Source: Larimichthys crocea
Taxonomy: Eukaryota > Chordata > Actinopteri > Sciaenidae
Assembly: GCF_000972845.2 (NCBI RefSeq)
Contig: NC_040018.1
Location: 11,877,157 to 11,941,156, forward strand
Direction: 5' to 3'
Length of the DNA: 64,000 nucleotides
A program made the translations under genes and the position numbers. Within the stretch, counting starts at the first letter, position 1, and the number at the start of each line of letters is the position of its first letter. Shown here one piece after another: positions 49,801 to 61,380 of this stretch. Under the pieces are notes generated by a model, which was not told the DNA's origin, did not search any database, and worked only from the letters and a program-made list of their open reading frames with translations.

Positions 49801-52800
49801 GAATTGAACACTCTACTACAGTACATGTAAACACAGCCACATTGAGAAAAGACAGTAGAGATGCCAGTCATTCTTTCTCGTCTTTATCTGGCTTAATGGA
49901 AACAGAAACCCTTCTTGACCTGATTGTTGGTGCTTTGGGGCCCTGAAACATGCTTGTGATGTAAGGCAATGCGAACAAATATTAAAAACACTTACAAACT
50001 TGCTCCTCACTGCTGTGTTGGTATACTAAGCTTCTTTGGTGCCAGTGGTTTCTTTTTACCATTGCTTCATTACAGTAGCTGTAGTGGAAGAAAGAGGAGC
50101 TTTGTAATAAACTAGAGTGATACCTCAGTAGCATTTTGTAAATAAGTTGCTTTCATTGGATTTTTTTTTGTTCATTAGCAAATTAGATGTTGAGATATTA
50201 GTAGTAGCTTGGTATTTCTGTGTCTTCTGTGTCTACACATCATCCTTAAGATGCTTTTGACTAGGTATTGATGTAAATGATTGCATTAAAGACAGACTGC
50301 ACTCAAATCAATGTCATCTCAATCACCTTTCAAAGAGAGACACTGCAATGTTCTTCTGTTATGTTTTTTACCTTGAATAATGTATTACGGTCCATGATTT
50401 ATGTAGAGTCCCTACACAGAATCATATTAGTACACAATTTAGATGAGAAGGCAGCTCTTCTGCAGCAGGAGTTCATTTTGCCCCTTGGGACAGCGTTGTC
50501 ACAAGAGTTGATGGAAGCTGGTTCTCAGAAAACAAATAGCCCTACTGTGCTGCAGTGTTAGTACACTAACCGGAGATGCTGCAAATTCCGTGACAAATAG
50601 TTCAGAAGTAATGCGGCTAAAAACAAAAGCCTCAAAGAATGCAGATTCCTAATTAACAGGCCATGCTGGTGCAGTGCTGTATGCGCCCAGTGCAGCTCAG
50701 CAAATTATGAGCTGTTACCAGGAACAAGCCTGACCAAGCCTGTGTTGTGTGTGCGCGTATGATCGAGTGCTGTTTTCACATGAGTGTATGTGTAGGTTTT
50801 ATGTATTGTTTATATTAGGTGTTATATGTTGTTTGTGTGTGCAGAATCGCTCAGCATTATTTCTGTTCAATACACCCCCTGAACTTTTATGAAATGTCAA
50901 CTCATAAATCTTTCCACCCTGCTCAGTCTGTCTCCCCTCCCTTTGCTGCATGGTGATGCAGTGAGGCACCACACTCTGTTTGTATCACTCTGCACCTTTA
51001 TCGCACTGAAGTTTTACAGCTCCTCCTTCAGAGGATTCACCTGTCACTGCTGGTTATATAATCATTTATTTACCCTTGTGACACTTAGATTTGGGCTAGT
51101 TTTGTTGGTGATCTGTTTATCTGTACCAGCGTGTTTATAAAAAAGCAGCGTATGGATTTAGCTTCTGAGCAGCAGTATTTACTCTATGGTTTCATTGCAC
51201 GCTTGTGCACAGTATTTCACAGCTTCTGTTAAAGAATAGTGTTTTTCTGCTATAATAGACCGTGTATGATGGCAATGGGAGAAGATAAAAAGTTAGGAGG
51301 GGGTGAAATATAATACTAACAAAAGCAAGGCCTGAAAGCATAATGTTGCAGTTCAGTTAACAAGATTTCAACACTTTGTATCTGTTGTCCTCATACTATA
51401 ACAAATCTCACTAGCTACACCTAAGAGGATAGAACACACAGTCCTTTCTAAATTACAACATATTATATCTGTAATAGCAGAGGAATGTCAAAGCTGTAAA
51501 TCCATTGCCTTGTATAATGTCTCTACATAACTCAAGCTTCTAAAGCTCCACATTAACGATAATTGTGATATTTAAAACTGAAATATTAACATGATAATAG
51601 TACACACATGATATCGTGTAATTAATCATTTCCATTTCTTTCTGTTCCTGCTTTGTGGTTCACACTCCAACATAGTAGGTGGTGGTAATGCACCTCGATG
51701 CTGGTAACCAGTCAACAGTTGAGTGTAATTCACTGACCCAAAAAGAGACAAAGCACACAATAAATGTTAAAGATGAATTTGACTGACAGCATCATCATTA
51801 TTTTTATATATAAATATATATATATATATATTATATATATATAATAGATTTATATATAGTATAGTCATATATAGTCTATATATAGATATAATATATTGTT
51901 GTTATATATATAGATATCACAGTAATATTGTTATCGTAATTCTTTTGGACATGGTAATTGTCAAGTGAAAGAATCAGAAAGCATACAGCATCTCAAAGGA
52001 TGTGTCACAGTTTGAGGGAATAATGGATGGCAGTATCAGTGGCAACTAACTAGTCCTGGGTAACCTTAAATTTTTCAGGTCTATGTGGTCTGACACCAGA
52101 CTGTTGATCTTTCCTTTGACACTGTATAAACTAGATATTTTCTGTGATTTTTGTTTTCTGTAAATGGAATAGCCCAAATCTTGCCTAGTCAGATAAATAT
52201 ACAATACGACAGCAACAAATAGAAAAAGTCACGGCGTAATATTTCGGTCCTCTCAACACTAGCTCTAATAGTCACTTATCTGTTTCTTATCCTGTGACAG
52301 TAAACATGCGTTCATGTTCTAGTTAAAACAATGAATGGCCCCATCTAATTGAAATCAATAAAACCTGGCGAGCTGGCTAAGAAAAGAGTGCTGAGCTCTA
52401 CACTTCGTGTAAAAGAATATAAGCAGCGGCTCCTGACCTGGCTGCAGTGCGACCATAGATTCTTTCACAGTTGACTTAAACGTTCATTGTCAGCTAATCT
52501 TTTTGTTGTAAACCCCAGCCAGCAGCCAAAAGGAAGTATAAAAAAAAATGTGATCAGACACGAATATGATTAATGACTCGATGACTCTAATTTTGTTTTT
52601 CTCTCCACCCTCCCTCTATCCTACAGCCACAATCTTAGGACTACATCCTTTCGGCATCCTGTGACAGGACAAATTTCCCCAGAAAACACAGAATACACAC
52701 TACAAGACAGGTGAGTGGGTCTTTTTTTTCACCCTTTAAATGATGCATACACTGCATGCTTAAATGTAAGGATAGGTTAGCTCAAGGACATGCAGTGGGA

Positions 52801-55800
52801 GTCTAGAAACAGACTGGGAAATAGCCTGTCCCCCCCAATGAAGCATATCATGATATGGGGAGAGAGTTGTCTATTCTGTAGTAACAAGCAGAGTAAAAAC
52901 AGTTCAGGAGGTAAATGGTCAAAGTCAGAGCACTAATGAATCAAATTATGTGTTATTATAGTCATTACCATCATAACTGACTACACTCACTTGTCAGTGG
53001 CTTTGGAGACTCTTAAGTATTATTCCTCAAATTACTGGGTTAATAGGATTTATGATAATGTTATAACTGGCACTCACGTATGCTTTTGACCGTGTTCGTA
53101 TCATATCTAGAGTCGTAAATCTGTCTCATCAATCAGCCAAGTTACGATTATGTGGGCTTTATTTTTCATGGTCCGTCCTATTTTTCCCAGTGTAGTTGGA
53201 GTCATAATGACCTGACTGTGTGGCTTGGCATCGATAACAATTTTTAAGATGACACTTTGACACAAATATTGTATATTAAATACCAACATGCCATTGCAAT
53301 TGAGATCTGGAACCACACTAGAGTGGTGTTGCTTTCATTTACTGAAGTATATATTGCCGTGGCATGGCATTTGGATTTATTGTCGTTGTTTTATGTCATT
53401 GTGTGAAACTCATTCGGCAAAGCCATCAAAGCTGTATGGCAGGTTTAGAGCACAATATAATGCAGCAGGTGTGCGATCGTATTTAAGCTGCCTGGTGTAA
53501 GATGATCGCGCATTGCGCGGATTCCACTATTGGCAGAAACAGAGACAAGCATGTGACCCGCACATTCTCACAAATTAAAAGATGGTCCGTTAAAGCAATG
53601 CAAAACTAATTCATCTGCATTCTCCAATGTAATTCATATCCTGAAATTCTCCCTATCCATCCCTAGTTTAGTTCTGTTGAGCCATAGATTTGCCTACCAT
53701 CAAGGGGCTTACTGGCATATTGATGCAACAGAACTATGCTATTACTTTGAAATGCCAGCAATAATCTCTTTAAGTTATGGTAAGAATAGCATTAGTCATT
53801 CACGAGGATGTCATGAAATGGGCAGAACAACATTAAAAAATCTAGCCTCAGCATACAGTAAGCATAATAAAGTGATGCATTCGTAATTTCTATTATTAAA
53901 AGGACACAACAATCACCTCTGTGTGGACAAGTATACAGTAGTTGGCCACACAGAGGTGACAGAGAAGTTGTGATCTCAGCAAACAGAATTAAGAAGTTCA
54001 GCAAAAACCAGGACAGGGTTCTGAACAACATCCAGGACAGATTGTGACTTCAGCTGCACTCCATGTTTTTGAAATAAAGAATCGCAGCTGATCACGACAC
54101 AACAGAAAATAGCTTGTGTGATACCGGTAAATGTAATATTTTATTTTTAGTTGCCTGTGTATTTTATCTGTCGATCAGCAGCTTCTTCTCCTCATCACTC
54201 ACTCTCAAAACTATATAATATGCTATTTTAATGTGGTGGATTACACATCGTGCAGTTTTGAGTTGACCATATAACCACCTCAACCATTTCCCCGTAATTC
54301 CAGTCTTCACGCCAAGCTAGGCCACAGTAAACACATCCTATAAATGTAAAACACTAGAGTCACCACTCTGTCGGTCGGCCGATGTTATCAGCTGATACTG
54401 GCAGACATGTTGATATATTATGTGATACATGCCAATGAATGAAGACAGATAATAGAAAATAGAAAAAACTTCTTGTTGTAATATATTGATGTCACCCAAA
54501 GTTTATCCAGCAGAGTGCGCTGCTATTAACAATACTGGCAAACAGCTCAGAGTAGAGACGAAGAGAGAAGAAGCAGCTCTCACCAAGGTCACCACTGTTG
54601 GCAGTGTAAATGTTGAATTATTAAACATGATAAAGAATACTTAACCTAAATATTCTTCACTAAAGTTATTTGTTTAAGGAATAAGCCTTCTGAGTACCCT
54701 TGCATAATCATATTGTTTCACAATCCACATAGAAGACATCAACTTAATTCAAAACAACAAAAAATTACAAAAATTCACAATAGTGGCATCACATCGGTAA
54801 TCTGTGAATTTTTCCCCTCTAAACTCAGTCTCAAATATTCCAGATTGATCAGGCTTTATAAACACTTTGTGTGACATAATCAATTTTTTAATCAGTTTTA
54901 GAACTGATGAAACTTTGTGTTCACAAGTATGTTTACATACACTACAGGATTTCATGAGTTTATCTGTTTGGCCAAAAATCTTCTAGCAGCTTTACCTTAT
55001 AGCATAATGTGTGGATTGTTGTAGTTTTAGTTCAGTCTTATGTAAATTTATCTAGAAAAGGAGGACTTAGAGCAGATGGAGGCAACAAAGAAAGTGATTT
55101 TTAATTAACTATTCCAACTCAAGCGTCTTCTCCAAACCACTCGTTGCTGCAGGCATACACACTACTAACTGATAACTGAGGTTTCTTTCTCTTCTAAAGC
55201 AACTATTCGTTTTATTACCGTATTTTCATGCCTCTCTTGTCCACCCATCTTTTTATAATGCTGTTGTATAGTCGAGTGTGAGAGCGTGACAGCTGGGTGC
55301 TGTCTTGGTATCGAATGCGTGCAACAGGCATGACCTCGCTGTGGCTGCAAAACATTGCTTCTGTTCACTGTCATGGCGATGCTATGGTCTTCATTCTGCG
55401 TGTACTGATATCTGTAAAGGAAATTCACTGACTTCCTTCCAAGTGAGGAGAACCACAGAGTGTTCCCTGAAAACCCATATCGGATTGAAGGCAGAGAAGG
55501 AAAAAGAGCTTCAGGAGGCCATTCCCCACGGAGGGGTCGATCAGCCTATGCTTTTCTGGGCTGAAGGCTTTGACTTTGTTATGGATTATCACACTATCAT
55601 CAATTCGTCAACTCTCCTCATGTACTCCCGGCTTAAAAGGATTTGAAAATGTCAAATATGCCCTGATTTCCATCATAGCAAGAGACACAGCAAGAAATTG
55701 AGCTTAGTGTCTTTTCCCCCCCTTCTACTCTATGTGATGTGAAATATCGCTCCCCTCCACCACATGCCACAACAAATCTCCCGGGGAACCATTCCAATGA

Positions 55801-58206
55801 CAGTGGTGGTAAACAGTATGAAAGCTTCACATAAAATAGCAGAGTCCCCTTGATACGACAGAATGAAACTTCCTAAATGGCTGGCTGCTGTCCAGACTGA
55901 GTGCAGATACTGTAACTTTTGTTCCACTGTGGTTTCTCTCTTTACCTAATTTTTTGACACTTTGTTTCTATTGCAGATTTCTATTTACATATAACAACAA
56001 CAAAACAACACAGCGGTTTGGGTTCACTAACATTTTTTTGCTTTAGCCTCTGATACATCTCTAGCTTATCTCCTTTCCCAAAGCAGGAACAAACAGGGTT
56101 AGGGTTTGTGCTGCCCTTAATCCCTTTGTGGAACAATGTAGTAGTGGTGTCAGAGAGACAGGTCACACATTGTTGGATATTTCTCACTCCTGAAAGTCAG
56201 GAAGAGGCTCTTCCAAAGACTGGGCAGTTGCATGTCAGTTTTACTGGTTGATTGGCTGCAGATGTTTTCAAAATGTTTTACTTGTTTGTTCTTGAAGCAA
56301 CATTGCATAGAAATCTGTATTTCCAATTTCCGAGTGCAATATCACTGTCGTAAATATGGACTGCATTCTATCTAATAATTTCTATAAAAAAACTATCGAG
56401 TCGGCAGCTCTGCTTATACAGCCAGACTTAAAGCAAGGTCAGCAACACAAGACATAGCAGCCAGCTAATAATACTTACTAGTCCGACAGCAAGAAGCTCA
56501 GCTTGGCGTCTGTCTTTCAGCCTTTTATGAACTTTGTTAGCTCTCGCCATTGACTAAAAGTCAGCCCCAGATTTATGCTTGTCCAGCAGCCTCTCGCACG
56601 GTCACTCTCTCCTTTTCTCTTCTTAGCTTCCTCCGTCAGCGTCCTCATCAGTCTCTTCACATCTGCCATTATGTCCACAGAGGCTGCTTAGCCTGGTTAC
56701 ACATTGCCCACTTGCCCAGCTCTGGTTCTGCAGAAACAGGTATACAGGCCAGAGTGGAAATGACACCATTCACCTGATAACAAGTCAGTGAAGCATGATT
56801 TTAAAATCTGATATTTTATGGTAGAAAAGTTACACAGTAATGCTTCAAGAAGTGAAGTATTTTCTAGGCCTGAGCACACCTATGAGCAAATAACTAACCA
56901 CAGGAAGCAACTATAATATGGTTTGACTGTTGTTGTTTTGGTTCCAGAAATAATGTCTCTCCAGGTAATGAAGAGTATCGCTGAACTCAACTAAATATTG
57001 AAGTTGTAAAGATTGTACCAGGTTTCACTAGTATCACCTGGTATAGTGGTGTTGGTGGGACTCACCTTATGCCCATAACTGCAAGATATGTGTATGAAAA
57101 ATCTTCTGGAACTTCATGTTATCGCTTAATCAGCACTGCCTCCACTTCCTAAGAAACATCTCTGAGACCTTTTTATATCAAATTGATCCTCGCTGTCTTC
57201 TTCAGTTTTCTTGTTATCTATGATGCATCTCCTTCTGAGCACATACAACAAATCAAAAGCTGCAGCAGCCTGGGAGTGAATACAAGGTTATAACTGAAAG
57301 CAAAAAAAGACGCTTAAAAGCAACGACTTTGCCACTTAAAAATCTGAATTTCCAGTTTACTTTTTTATTTATGTAATTATTTCTACTGTCACACCCTTAA
57401 CCCATGCAATAAGTGCAACTCCAACCACTTAATTTGCAGCAGAAGAAGCTGCTGTAATGTTCGGGTCTATACAGTGACATCAGGCTTCGGGAGTTATTAA
57501 CTGTAACCATTAGGCTGCTTTGTTGTCACGTTCTTCTGTATTTGAGAGTCTTCTATGAAACTTTTAATTGAAATTTATGCAAAATACTGACATTTGTTTT
57601 CTACTTTGGTGCTGAAGGATAAATCACAGTAATCATCTCAGTCAGCTGAGATAGTCCCTTTTGTGACCTGCCTGTGTGTAATTCTGTGCTGAAGGTCGTA
57701 GCTGTTGACAACCTTATTCCATTAACCTTCAGGAGTTACTATTTGAGGTATCACACAATGTTGTGCAGTTCCTGTAAAGCTTTTGGTGCATATCTTGCAT
57801 AAAGAGTTCACAAAACAGCCAGATGACATATTTTCTTTTGACTAAATTGAGTTGAAATGAGTATGGTAAGCTCACAGCAGGGAGGTGAAGTACTGAAGAT
57901 CTTGGGACACATAAGGAATAAATAATCTAAGACTGAATTTCAGGTTTTATTTACAGTTGAACTTTGAGTGCCTAAATCAGAAGGAAAAACAACTACTACT
58001 TACTAAAATGTCATCTGTCTGGTGTTATTAGTATGAACATGTTAATACAAGTATAAATCTATTCATAAATCACAAATTTACCACTCGAAAGGAATATTTC
58101 ATTTTTCTGAATCCATAGCAATATGATGATGTCATGAGGAAATGTGAGGTGGGATGTGGTTTCGAAGCTGTCCAAAGATTTGGTGTGTGTGTGTGTGTGT
58201 GTGTGA

Positions 58207-58270
<64 letters not shown>

Positions 58271-61236
58271 TATATGGCTTTATTTGGGTGTGTATAAGCC
58301 CCAGGTTGTGTGTCAGTCAGGTCAGTTGTCATTGGAGTATTTGGAACACAAACCTTCCACTATTAACACGTCCACTGTAAAGCTATTGGCTGTGACAGGT
58401 CGCGTGGCGGCGTCAGGAAATAGTCATATCCTTTATATGTGAAAGCTCAGCCCAGAGCTGCACTCTGTTTCCCTGCGTGACTTTAGTTTGTCAGAAGAGT
58501 GAAGCAATATCACTATCCAATGCTTCTTGTCCTGTATGTATTACTGACCTTCTTCTTCGCTGCCTTCTCGACTGCAGGCTAGAATCCCGTATGTCCAAGT
58601 CAGCAGCCAATCAGAGATCCCCCAGCATGGTCACAGACTCCTCCAAGGCTGTGACCTCAGCAGCAGTGGATGTCACCTCGGGGTCAAAGGTGAGAATCTG
58701 TGTTTCTCTTCTCTCAGAAGCCAACTGCTGATGTCGAGTATGTGTTAGTTTGTTTTACCGTCGAACCTAAACTTTAAAATTCTTGAAATGTTTTAAGAGA
58801 AAATTAATTATAAAACAAGATTCTGTTTTATAATGTTTTTTCGTGTTTTCTTATTTGATGCTTATCATAACTGACCAACCGTTTCTTTTTAAGGTAGTGA
58901 ATTGCTTTAGGGGCTCTCTTGATGCTCATGATGATACATTGATTTAATCAACTGTAGAAGATATTATCTCACTCTGATTAATGGCCTCAGAGAGCAATAA
59001 TTTAGTGATTTTTTTCAAACATAATAAATCTCAAATGGACATCCTGTGGGACAGGACAGGGGTGCGGTGTCCATTATGCATCTTTGGAATAGACTTGCTG
59101 TTGTTTCCACAGCGATCATGGAAATTTTCACTGCAAATATGTTTTGTCAGTGTATATGGTATTTTCAGCACAACACACCCCAATACTGTAATAAATTTCA
59201 GTTCTACTTAATTCCAAAAGTCAAACATTTGGCCCTCAAATGTTTTCTTTGTCTGATATGACACAATATCTTTGGACTTGTGAACTGTTGATCTGGCCAA
59301 ACAAGGAATACTGAAGACATTACCATGGACTCTTGGAGGTTGTACTTTAGGATATACTTTACTAGTTGCTGACACGTTAAGGACCAGATGATCAATCAAA
59401 AGAACTGGTAGATCTACTGTGTGATGATTGTTTTGTCAAATTCATGACTCCCTATAAAGAATTGGCTATGCCAATTTGTCCCATCAACATTTGTGTCTTC
59501 TTTTAGCCAGAGTCAAACCCGACATCCCAGGTATTTCTGTAGGAAAGCACATGAGAAAGTCTGTTTCATTTTTTTTGCACAGAATAGGTAGTAAAAAATG
59601 ACCTTGCCTAAAAATATGCCTGTTTATAAATAGATACATCCACAGGAATAGCCAGTTGGTATTTCCTCTTTTCATTATGGGTGTTAAACTAAGGAAGTTC
59701 CAGGAAAGAATGACATTTTACTTATTTTGCCAAGTAAGAAAGTTTTGCATTATATCATTTGCACTGCCATGGAGTATTTCTGAAACATGCTCAACTTCAT
59801 AAGCCCAAAAGAGCCCTCCACTCTCCTGTAAACTGATAAACTTACAATATTCGGTAACCTACTCATATAATAAACCATGTTTAATGTAATTGATATTTTA
59901 AAAAGGTTAGGAAGATTACCCTGAAAGCATCAGACCATTATTTTTGTTGATTGTCCCCACACAAACCACATTCATTGAACTTTAAAGTTGCTCCACATTT
60001 TCCCTACTGCAGCACCCATTCACCAGTTTGAGAACCAATATGCAATATACACCATATTACTCTCTATTAATGACTCTATGTAACCTCAGGTAAGAGCAGT
60101 AAATTGTCTCACAGTTCTTCAGCAAAGCTACCACGTACAGTAATGAACTCTGTAATGAGCTCTGTCTTTTTTCTGTTTTCTGCAGGCCTCCAGAGGTACA
60201 GGGAAAGTACACAGTTTTGGAAAGAGGGATCATGCTATTAAAAGAAACCTCAACATCCCAGTGGTGGTGAGAGGCTGGCTCTATAAACAGGTGAGCTCTT
60301 ATTATGAGTTTGACAGAAAGACCTCACCTGTCATGTGTCAAAGAGCTCATGTTTTTGACGTATGTTCAAATCTGTCACAGTAATAATAGTTGCAAAAATG
60401 TCTTTGTGTAGTCTGATCTGACGATCTGAACCATAACATTTACCTAATGAATGCACAGACTGCCCTTAAAGAACACTTTAATGTGGACTTGAGTGTGTCA
60501 TGAGGCACAGTCCTAAAAAGTATAAGACAAAAATCCCTAGTTTAAAGACCTACAGTACTGAGTTAAATGAGGCTGCAGCTTTGTGCCAAATGCTGTGAGA
60601 AAAAAATGTAAATGAAAAAGAAATTATTGTTCTAATGATATGCACAAAGCCCCCCCCACTCACTCCCTTGCTGCTAACTATGCTTTTTAATTAAAATGTG
60701 AATTAAGATCCGTTCCTGCGAGGAGGATTTCTAAATACACTGTGCGTTGTGTTTGCCCCTTCACCTCCAGGACAGCTCTGGAATGCGACTGTGGAAACGG
60801 AAGTGGTTTGTTTTGTCAGACTACTGCTTGTTTTATTACAAAGGTGAGTCGATGAAAAATTCACTTAAAAACTTAAAATTATCTAGATTGTTGAATCAGG
60901 CATACATACCTCTGGTGATCAATGTGGGAAGATATATTTCTTGATTAATGGCAGTCTATAATTAGATGTATGACATCTCTAACTCTCATCTCCTTCCTTA
61001 TTAACTTGAGTGTTTTATTATGGGATGTAATCTGTGCTTGTGTTGCTGGAGCATCTACCTCCTCTCCTCCATTAATCACACTGAATAATAGATAAGCCAC
61101 ATGCCACTTTGTGCCACATGCTGCCACGCTGACTCGTCCAGAGTCACCCATGAATTATGCCTCACAAATTTTCCTGCTGCTCGTAAAAGATCTTGGCAAG
61201 ATTAGAGTTCGTTGTTTTTGGATGCCCCTAACAGCG

Positions 61237-61274
<38 letters not shown>

Positions 61275-61380
61275 CACAGACAGCCGAGAGGAGACGGTGC
61301 TCGGTAGCATCCCTCTGCCCAGTTATGTCATTGCACCAGTTGAGCCTGATGACCACATAAACCGTAAATACGCTTTCAAG
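22410..61380 (+). CDS. plekha7: Pleckstrin homology domain-containing family A member 7, 5' part (8 exons)
   Basis: Exons: 22410-22492, 22612-22688, 22821-22878, 52627-52710, 58578-58689, 60186-60290, 60771-60843, 61280-61380, giving 693 nt and residues 1-231. The last ends in phase 0 at AAG|GTAACA, and the next exon lies beyond 64,000, so the gene is cut by the window (human protein about 1,121 aa). Domains: WW1 about 10-39 (W14, W36, P39), WW2 55-84 (W59, with Phe81 at the second Trp position as in human), the conserved VHSFGKRDHAIKRN segment, and a PH domain from about 162 (GWLYKQ, WKRKWFVLSDYCLFYYKDS). PLEKHA7 is an adherens-junction scaffold. It binds p120-catenin and microtubule minus-end factors, and its WW domains hold PDZD11 to stabilise nectins. 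HINRKYAF is shared with PLEKHA5, but the start MAAPLGRDTLPDYWSYGVCR is PLEKHA7. Paralogue not decided. Confidence 0.94.
22879..30189 (+). other. plekha7 intron 3, first part
   Basis: AT-rich intron. It contains (TGC)n at 22961-22976, a (TG)9 microsatellite at 23311-23328 and a (TC)n-poly-T run at 23456-23480. The longest reading frame (23734-24222) has no recognisable homology and no splice context supporting use. No mobile element could be named. Confidence 0.5.
30190..30420 (+). other. Candidate alternative plekha7 exon (possible acylated N-terminus)
   Basis: An open segment from the acceptor-like TTTATCCTAG at 30189 to the donor ACAAG|GTAACA at 30420. The frame starting MSHSLSGQLEQVYQSELEQR stays open to the donor and is charged and Glu/Gln-rich. 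It holds an ATG at 30293 in strong context (A at -3, G at +4) encoding MGTCCCSCLPLG. The donor is in phase 2, which fits plekha7 exon 4 at 52627 or exon 5 at 58578. As an internal exon it would be 231 nt, phase 2 at both ends. Local base composition is richer in G+C than the surrounding intron. I do not recognise the protein. It may be an alternative first exon or a chance frame. Confidence 0.35.
30421..35751 (+). other. plekha7 intron 3, second part
   Basis: Intronic sequence without a supported exon. A frame at 33343-33576 ends near a GTGAGT donor but in phase 1, which does not fit downstream plekha7 exons. No repeats of note. Confidence 0.5.
35752..35957 (+). other. Candidate alternative plekha7 first exon
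   Basis: Open from an ATG at 35752 (MNRRLGAQQRTSS) and, in the same frame, an ATG at 35884 (A at -3) encoding MLGQPGQSTSHVPYKRQPVY then RATH. The frame runs to a good donor CACAG|GTGTGT at 35957. The donor is phase 2 and joins in frame to plekha7 exon 4 (giving Ser-His-Asn) or exon 5 (giving Arg-Leu-Glu). The preceding sequence has several CpGs and AGCAGAG-type repeats like a 5' UTR. A transcript using exon 5 would lack both WW domains and keep the PH domain. The product is not recognised from any protein I know. Confidence 0.35.
51675..51770 (+). repeat. Dispersed repeat fragment, second copy
   Basis: GTAGGTGGTGGTAATGCACC, then GCTGGTAACCAGTCAAC and an A-rich stretch. It is related to 17561-17640, sharing the GGTGGYGGTAATGCACCT core. 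The following CCAGTCAACAG and AAAGAGACAAAGC parts may also belong to it. Confidence 0.5.
51800..51912 (+). repeat. AT-rich tandem repeat tract able to fold back
   Basis: About 110 bases of nearly pure TA/TATA/ATAG units, including (TA)n runs interrupted by TATATATAGT, with many self-complementary stretches. It is a likely hypervariable tract and possible cruciform former. Confidence 0.9.
52627..52710 (+). other. plekha7: plekha7 exon 4: second half of WW2
   Basis: This 84-nt exon (phase 2 at both ends) encodes HNLRTTSFRHPVTGQISPEN then TEYTLQD. It supplies the third strand and closing Pro of WW2. Human has TTTFRHPVTGQIS here. It is flanked by CTACAG and a GTGAGT donor. Confidence 0.92.
53905..53972 (+). 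repeat. Perfect 14-bp inverted repeat (hairpin) in plekha7 intron 4
   Basis: TCACCTCTGTGTGG at 53913-53926 is exactly complementary to CCACACAGAGGTGA at 53946-53959, with a 19-base loop. Outside it CACAAC (53905-53910) pairs with GTTGTG (53967-53972) after unequal bulges of two and seven bases. It could be a MITE remnant, a small structured RNA or chance. The stem is short for a microRNA precursor. Confidence 0.6.
58183..58266 (+). repeat. Compound (GT)n(GA)n microsatellite
   Basis: (GT)n at 58183-58205 joined by AGGAA to (GA)28 at 58211-58266. It lies about 310 bases before plekha7 exon 5. The reading frames it creates (Arg-Glu or Ser-Leu repeats) are artefacts. Confidence 0.97.
58578..58689 (+). 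other. plekha7: plekha7 exon 5: linker between WW2 and PH
   Basis: 112 nt, encoding LESRMSKSAANQRSPSMVTD and a Ser/Thr/Val-rich linker ending TSGSK. It matches human PRMSKPERNQRPSSMVSE. Acceptor ACTGCAG, donor AAAG|GTGAGA. It accepts phase 2 and gives phase 0. Confidence 0.92.
58690..60185 (+). other. plekha7 intron 5
   Basis: A 1.5-kb AT-rich intron ending in the pyrimidine-rich acceptor TTTTCTGCAG. Nothing else was recognised in it. Confidence 0.6.
60186..60290 (+). other. plekha7: plekha7 exon 6: start of the PH domain
   Basis: 105 nt (35 codons, phase 0 at both ends). It encodes GKVHSFGKRDHAIKRN, a conserved basic segment of the PLEKHA5/6/7 group, and VVVRGWLYKQ, the first PH strand. 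Lys172 is in the position expected of the phosphoinositide-binding basic motif. Confidence 0.93.
60771..60843 (+). other. plekha7: plekha7 exon 7: PH domain strands 2-3
   Basis: 73 nt, phase 0 in and phase 1 out. It encodes DSSGMRLWKRKWFVLSDYCL then FYYK. Arg179 and Lys182-Arg183-Lys184 form the basic lipid-binding cluster seen in this PH subfamily. Confidence 0.93.
61238..61267 (+). repeat. (TG)15 microsatellite against a 3' splice site
   Basis: Fifteen TG units end ten bases before the acceptor AG (61278-61279) of plekha7 exon 8. Only TTTGCTTCAC lies between. Confidence 0.95.
61280..61380 (+). other. plekha7: plekha7 exon 8: central PH domain
   Basis: 101 nt, encoding DSREETVLGSIPLPSYVIAP then VEPDDHINRKYAFK. 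Human has EEAVLGSIPLPSYVISP and ISRKYSFK. Donor CAAG|GTAACA. It ends in phase 0. The expected next segment (AVHTGMR in human) is not found before 64,000. Confidence 0.93.

Larger units (their letters stand above)
35958..52626 (+). other. plekha7 intron 3, last part
   Basis: About 16.7 kb of intronic DNA. It contains a run of C at about 37,016-37,025, a GA-rich patch at 43,396-43,450, a repeat fragment at 51,675 and an AT-repeat tract at 51,800-51,912. It ends at the CTACAG acceptor at 52,626. No exon, RNA gene or intact mobile element was supported. Conserved enhancers are plausible in an intron of this size but cannot be seen without comparison. Confidence 0.5.
52711..58577 (+). other. plekha7 intron 4
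   Basis: A 5.9-kb intron. It contains a strong hairpin at 53905-53972, and a compound (GT)n(GA)n microsatellite at 58183-58266 shortly before exon 5. Other sequence is AT-rich and unassigned. Confidence 0.5.

Noticed and set aside
54930..54965. GTATGTTTACATACACTACA, reminiscent of a Tc1-like transposon end
   Set aside because: No matching inverted end or transposase remnant was found nearby, so the resemblance is too short to call.
58134..58442. Frame with Arg-Glu repeats, mirrored by Ser-Leu repeats on the other strand
   Set aside because: An artefact of translating the (GA)28 microsatellite.
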